Assembly: GCA_007258455.2 (NCBI GenBank)
Contig: VDFB02000003.1
Span: 40,551,986-40,615,985, forward strand
Source of the DNA: Sequoia sempervirens
Lineage: Eukaryota > Streptophyta > Pinopsida > Cupressales > Cupressaceae
DNA: 64,000 nucleotides
Direction of reading: 5' to 3'
A program made the position numbers and the translations under genes. Positions 59,678 to 64,000 of this stretch are shown piece after piece (the first letter of the stretch is position 1; the number at the start of each line of letters is the position of its first letter). Under the pieces are notes generated by a model. The model was not told the origin of the DNA and did not search any database. It saw nothing but the letters and a program-made list of their open reading frames with translations.

Positions 59678-60238
59678 TCAATTGTAAAGAACCTTTTCGG
59701 CCACCGGATCCCAAAGCTTGTACCCTTTCACACCAATACCATATCTAATGAAGATACACTTGAAAACCTTGTTTTCTAACTTCAACCTTTTCTCCCTTCG
59801 TATATGAGCATATGCCTTGCAACCAAACACACAAAGATGTCTTAATGAGGGCTTCTTTTCTAACCACACCTCCATATGTGTCTTATCAACAAGAGTTGAT
59901 GTAGGAGATCTATTAACTAGATAACATGCAGTGGCAATAGCTTCATCCCAAAACTTTTTTTCAAGGCCAACTGCACTTAGCATACTCCTATCCCTCTCCA
60001 TCAACATCATATTCATCCTCTCTGAAACTCCATTTTGTTTAGGGGTATATGGAGTTGTCTTATTCCTTTCAATCCCATGTTCTTTACACAACTTACCACC
60101 TTTTTTAGTCCTCAAACACTTAATCTTCCTACTAGTCTGATTTTCTACCAAGGCCTTAAACTCCTTAAACTGACTAAAGACTTCAAATTTGCTTCTCAAA
60201 AAATAAATAAATGTCCTACTGTAATCATCTATGAAAGA

Positions 60239-60274
<36 letters not shown>

Positions 60275-60289
60275 ATAACAAAGGAACAT
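59678..60289 (-). pseudogene. Copia integrase core
   Basis: Open for 203 codons. FIDDYSRTFIYFL holds the first catalytic Asp. LRTKKGGKLC stands where LRTDNGGE is usual, so the second Asp is lost. NGVSERMN keeps the Glu. The later part (DEAIATACYLVNRSPTS, FGCKAYAHI) fits the integrase tail. The frame start is inside an AT microsatellite. Confidence 0.85.
60243..60271. repeat. (AT)n microsatellite inside the integrase gene
   Basis: Fourteen AT units separate the gag-pre-integrase part (ending SSGVLDYVHS) from the integrase core. It is an expansion within a former coding region. Confidence 0.9.
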
Positions 60290-60299
60290 TTACAGGACA

Positions 60300-60531
60300 A
60301 AAAAAAATTAGAATGCACATAGTCCAAAACCCCAGAAGATTTGCAAGAACTATAATAAAATTGAACATGGTTTTTCTTTCTATAAACACAATGTTCGTGA
60401 AAATTGAACTCAAGATTACAATCATCAAGCCCCTCAACAACACATTTATTTTTTACGTTTCTTAAACCCTTTTCACCAATATGACCAAGTATTTTGTGCC
60501 AAAGCATTAGCTTCTTAGCAGGTAACTTCAT
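60300..60531 (-). pseudogene. Copia gag-pre-integrase domain
   Basis: LMLWHKILGHIGEKGLRNV and CNLEFNFHEHCVYRKKNHVQF: the His-His-Cys-Cys metal-binding pattern is recognisable. The usual GK after CVY is RK. Confidence 0.8.
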
Positions 60532-60879
60532 CTCTAAAGCATGAGCACCCTTAGGTACCTAGAAAGCATGACCATCAGAAGTAGATTCAACTTTCTTCTT
60601 TGCTACTAGTTCTAATGGTGAGGATGTGACTCAAAAGTTATTTTCTTATTTTCCATAGAGGAACTAATGCACTGAACCATGCATGTATCCAACTAAAACA
60701 AAGTGCCTATTTGAACACCCTTAGCAACCACCATAGTTCCTCTTGTCATCTTGCATCCTCCATTTGAGAAAAATACTTGCACACCCACATCATTCAACTT
60801 ACTTACAAAAAGAAGGTTTCATGCCAAACCAAGGATATGCAGGACACCATTGATCCCCTTCACTCTACCATTTGGGAAT

Positions 60880-61291
60880 CTTATTTTGAATCTTCTCGAC
60901 CAACAATATTTAGGTGAGAGTCATCACCCAAGAACACCTTCCCACCATCATAACTTTTATACCTAGAAAACCAATCTTGATGTGAATTCATGTGGAAAGA
61001 AGCACCAAATTATATTAGCCACACATCTTGCGATGCATGCTTTTCCAAGAAATCAACAAAGGCATTTGCATCATCCTGAGAGGACTTATCAGATTTAGAA
61101 TAAGATAATGTCTTCTTTTTCTTCTTTTTCTCCTCACAATCTTTCTGAAAGTGACCAAATTTTTCGTAATTCCAACATTTTGCCTTGGTCTTACCAGGAG
61201 ACTCAAATCTCCCACAAGATTTGGATTCTAACTTTTCTTGCTCCATGTTTTTCTTTTTTCCTTTTTCTTTTGTTCTTCCTTGAACCACCAA
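60880..61291 (-). pseudogene. Copia Gag zinc knuckle and protease start
   Basis: CWNYEKFGHFQKDC is a CCHC knuckle with the second Cys changed to Tyr. About 45 residues later QDVWLI is followed by a stop and FGASFHMNSHQDWF. The normal protease reads LDSGAS-HM, so the catalytic Asp codon is lost at the stop. Confidence 0.75.
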
Positions 61292-61385
61292 AGCCTCCTT
61301 AGTTGTTTCAGAAGATTATCTCCGCATCTCTTTAGATAGCAATGAGACCACCACTTCATCCATCTTAAAGGTGGTAGTGATAATT

Positions 61386-61868
61386 CTAATGGCCATGATA
61401 AGGTGGTCCCAAGATTTCAACAATGAGCACAACAAAGTCATGCAATGATCCTACTCCATTTTGACACCAACAGAGTTCAACTAGGCAACAAGCATGTTGA
61501 ATGCATTCAGGTGATCTACAACATATCCTCCTTCCTCCATCTGCAGAGAAAACATCTTCTTTCACATAAAAAACTTTTTTCCATGGATTTATCCTGATAA
61601 ATCTAAGCAAGTTTCTTCCAAAGAAGCACAAAAATATTCTCTTCATGAATGCTTAGGATTACTAAATCAACTAAATAGAGTCATATCAAACCCTTAGCCT
61701 TCTGTCCATCATATCCCACTCTTCTTGTTTCATGCCCATTGGAATAGTTCTAGAAAAAATTGTACACAAGTCACAGTCTACAAGCATGTATTCCATTTTG
61801 AGCTTCCACAACTCAAAGTTTCCTCCATTAAACTTCTCTATCTCAAATCTACCAGATGTGCTCACCAT
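61386..61868 (-). pseudogene. Copia Gag N-terminal part
   Basis: Starts MVSTSGRFEIEKFNGGNFELWK, matching the KF-G-NF--WK opening of copia Gag. ATG at 61868 lies about 105 bp downstream of the primer-binding site. Later frames (61646-61386) are shifted. Confidence 0.8.
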
Positions 61869-61972
61869 CTCCTTCCTGCAATAGGGTCAACAATTTTTTT
61901 GTAATAGGCTCCCACTCAAATAAGATCAATACAAAAAACCCTTTAACCCACAATAGGAAATAAAGGTGATCA

Positions 61973-61985
61973 GGCTCTAATACCA
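61973..61985 (-). other. Copia primer-binding site
   Basis: Minus-strand TGGTATTAGAGCC, initiator-Met tRNA type, two bases after the LTR end CA. Confidence 0.85.
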
Positions 61986-61987
61986 AT

Positions 61988-62661
61988 TGAAAGTAAGCCA
62001 GGTACACAGAAAAGCTTCCAACACTAATCTATCCGAAGAGAGAATGTACAAATTTCAATAGATAGAATTAGAGATACAATAAAACACATAACACCAAATA
62101 TACGTGGGGAAAACCCTTTCAAGAAAAAAAAAACCCCACACTCCAAAATAATGAACAATATATTATTTGTAAACAATGGTTACAATACACTTGTAGTGCA
62201 AGCTTCTACAGGAGTTTGTCTATGAACATAGAATTTTGGAATAAATTTGACAACATAACGGTATCTCAACACAACATCATACTACTCCAAAATACACAAG
62301 TGCTCAATATATAGAAGCTTACAATGCATAAATTAGAAACTTGTAAACCAAGTACCAAAGGCTAAAGATGCAACATGGAAAGTGCAAAAACCTCTGCACA
62401 TGCATAATGGTAAGTTTCCAATTTTCATCACAAAACCTACACATGTAAAACTTTCATTTTCCAAAAAATAACTACACCTGAAAAACTCACATCCATGCAA
62501 AATCAAAATGGAAATAGAAAATGCCTTCATGCACAACTCCACCTGTAAATGCAACTTCCAACTTGACTCCTTTTCAAAAATATAAACAACAAGTTGTAAA
62601 TCACAAGACAATGTGAGATAATTAGCAATAATAAATCTTTAGACACCTTCTTTTCCTAACA
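61988..62661 (-). repeat. Copia 5' LTR
   Basis: 674 bp. Starts TGTTAGGAAAAGAAGGTG on the minus strand. Confidence 0.9.
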
Positions 62662-63750
62662 CAACTGAAAGGACCAAAACAAAGACCAACATATGATGCA
62701 AGTGCATCTATGGTTTCCAACTAACTTGCATCATTTGATTTTTAATCAATTTTAATGTGAATGGTCTTTTATCAGTACTTTGGAGTATTTTAATGGTTTT
62801 ATGTCCAAAAATCTAACTAAATAAATTAGACAATTTTTGGCTTGTAATTTGTATTGGGATGTTCTGATATTGATGATTTTTAATATTAAATTAGCAAAAA
62901 GTAGATTGGGCATGGGATTCTTGGGAGTTGGAAATTTTGAATTTGTAATTAATGTGACATGATGCTACAAGCATGATTTGGATGCCCATGAGGAGTTTGA
63001 TTGGCAATTCAAATTATAGACATGGAGGAATAATTGTGCCAGCTAGCCACGACTTGCCTGGTTGGGAATGGAATAAGCATGTATTGGAGAGTTAGAGAAT
63101 GGGATTTGATGCCATTATCTTATTTTTTTAGAAGGGGCATGGAATTGAAGGTGGTAGAGTTGCTGGAGTGGTGTTAGTAGGGATTTTTGATAATTAATTT
63201 AATTTAATTTTTGTTTGGAGTTCTGGATTTTGGATTTTGATGGTTTGGGTGTAGCTTTCCTAGGAGGGACATTTTAAGATTTGAATGTGTAGGTTGAAGA
63301 CAAAAATAAATGGAAAATCCTTTGGTGAATGCATTGGTTGTGTGATTTGATTTCTAGAACTTGGTTGCAGGTGTAAGAAAGAGATTGCAAAAAAATGGAG
63401 AAAGAAGGAAGGCATACCTGTAGATGATATTGTTTCCTATAATAAGTCATTTAATACTATATTTCTATGTATATTTTACTCTTCAAAGATGCCTATGTAA
63501 TCACTTTCAATTTGAATGTAATGCATAGAAGTTGCAGGAGTCTTTGAGCAATTCAAATTGCATTGTTGATATTTTTTGGTGTTTGAATTAATTTAAATTT
63601 ATTAAATTATTAGTGTGAGTTTGGAATTACTGAGATTTTCAAGAAAGTCTCTTGCATTAATGATATGAAAGTGGGTTATCCTGAGTTTGTAGGAAAAGTG
63701 TTGAAGAGAGGAAATTTGCAATAGGACTTGCGAGTGCGAGTGTTGCTAAA
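62662..63750 (+). other. Upstream region (leader or LTR) of a gypsy element
   Basis: No open frame of interest. It precedes a gypsy gag start, so it probably holds leader and LTR sequence, but I could not fix an LTR end or primer-binding site. Confidence 0.35.
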
Positions 63751-64000
63751 ATGCCTCCAAGAGTGGCCCCGAGAGGTAGGGGAAGAGGTGAAGGTGGAAA
63801 ACCTCATGATATGGAAGAGCTACACAAAAGAGCTATGTATAGAGAAGGAAAGTTGAAACATTGTAGGAAGAGCTACACAAAAGAGTTGTGTATAGAGAAG
63901 GAGACGAGAGTGAAGATGAAGCCAAGGATAAGGAACCATTTGTAGGAGTACATGATGAAATTGATCCTGGAGAAGTTAGATTGTTGAGAGGCATCACCAA
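63751..64000 (+). pseudogene. Ty3/gypsy gag start, cut by window edge
   Basis: MPPRVAPRGRGRGEGG is a typical Arg/Gly-rich beginning of a plant gypsy Gag. A 53-bp tandem duplication (63814-63866 and 63867-63919; GAAGAGCTACACAAAAGAG) shifts the frame, so the first frame ends at 63945. The other frame continues acidic (KDKEPFVGVHDEIDPGEV) to the window end. The rest of the element lies outside. Confidence 0.6.

Larger units (their letters stand above)
56821..62661 (-). mobile_element. Full-length, inactive Ty1/copia element
   Basis: LTRs at 56821-57575 and 61988-62661 begin TGTTAGGAAAAG and end CTTTCA on the minus strand. Next to the right LTR is TGGTATTAGAGCC (initiator-Met primer-binding site) and before the left LTR GTGGGAGAA (polypurine tract). 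Between them, in order on the minus strand: gag, zinc knuckle, protease, gag-pre-integrase, integrase, RT and RNase H, the copia order. Stops, frameshifts, substitutions of catalytic residues and an LTR-like insertion inside pol make it non-functional. Flanks AGACT and CAACT do not give a convincing target duplication. Confidence 0.92.

Noticed and set aside
56816..62666. Target duplication of the copia element
   Set aside because: AGACT versus CAACT agree at only three bases, which is not convincing.

Overview
This is a plant nuclear window, most likely from a large, repeat-rich genome of the gymnosperm kind. The DNA is AT-rich. Almost every recognisable coding stretch belongs to a decayed transposable element, and elements are nested inside one another. 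GT..AG introns can be read directly, and one assembly gap (Ns) is present. I see no intact single-copy host gene, no tRNA or rRNA gene and no CRISPR array. The species cannot be named from the sequence alone.

Layout. 0.4-1.3 kb: a zinc-knuckle (gag-like) relic with a 207-bp tandem duplication. 1.43-3.29 kb: a complete small LTR element on the minus strand that carries only a copia-type gag (TR-GAG-like). 3.3-7.9 kb: mostly anonymous DNA with tandem repeats. 8.1-9.35 kb: a Ty3/gypsy gag-protease relic (+). 10.0-13.6 kb: a Ty3/gypsy Tat/Ogre-like pol relic (-) with protease, RT, RNase H and a second RNase H, but no integrase. 15.54-16.14 kb: Ns. 16.7-25.2 kb: a spliced, broken, transposase-like gene (ORF-A, -), split by a ~4.1-kb solo-LTR-like insertion. 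26.36-28.11 kb: a second spliced, broken gene of unknown family on the same strand (ORF-B). 30.49-35.31 kb: a large solo LTR with target-site duplication, itself holding a second solo LTR with its own duplication. 35.3-44.2 kb: gene-poor, with a PPR-gene fragment scrambled into repeats near 40.3-40.8 kb. 44.23 kb onward: the start of another LTR. 45.77-56.37 kb: a complete LTR pair (3.6 and 3.4 kb, duplication CATAC) around a 3.6-kb internal region that encodes no gag or pol but a broken ORF of unknown family. 56.82-62.66 kb: a full-length but dead Ty1/copia element (-). 63.75 kb to the end: the start of a Ty3/gypsy gag (+), cut by the window edge.

How the parts work together. The coding content is that of selfish elements. 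Autonomous families (copia, Tat gypsy) sit beside derivatives that must borrow enzymes (TR-GAG-like, the 10.6-kb LARD-like element, solo LTRs). TATA boxes can be read inside five LTR types. The two items most worth following are the ORF-A/ORF-B pair, which looks like a DNA transposon I cannot assign to a named superfamily, and the LARD-like element with a non-gag/pol ORF and a U3 minisatellite built on an 11-bp palindrome.
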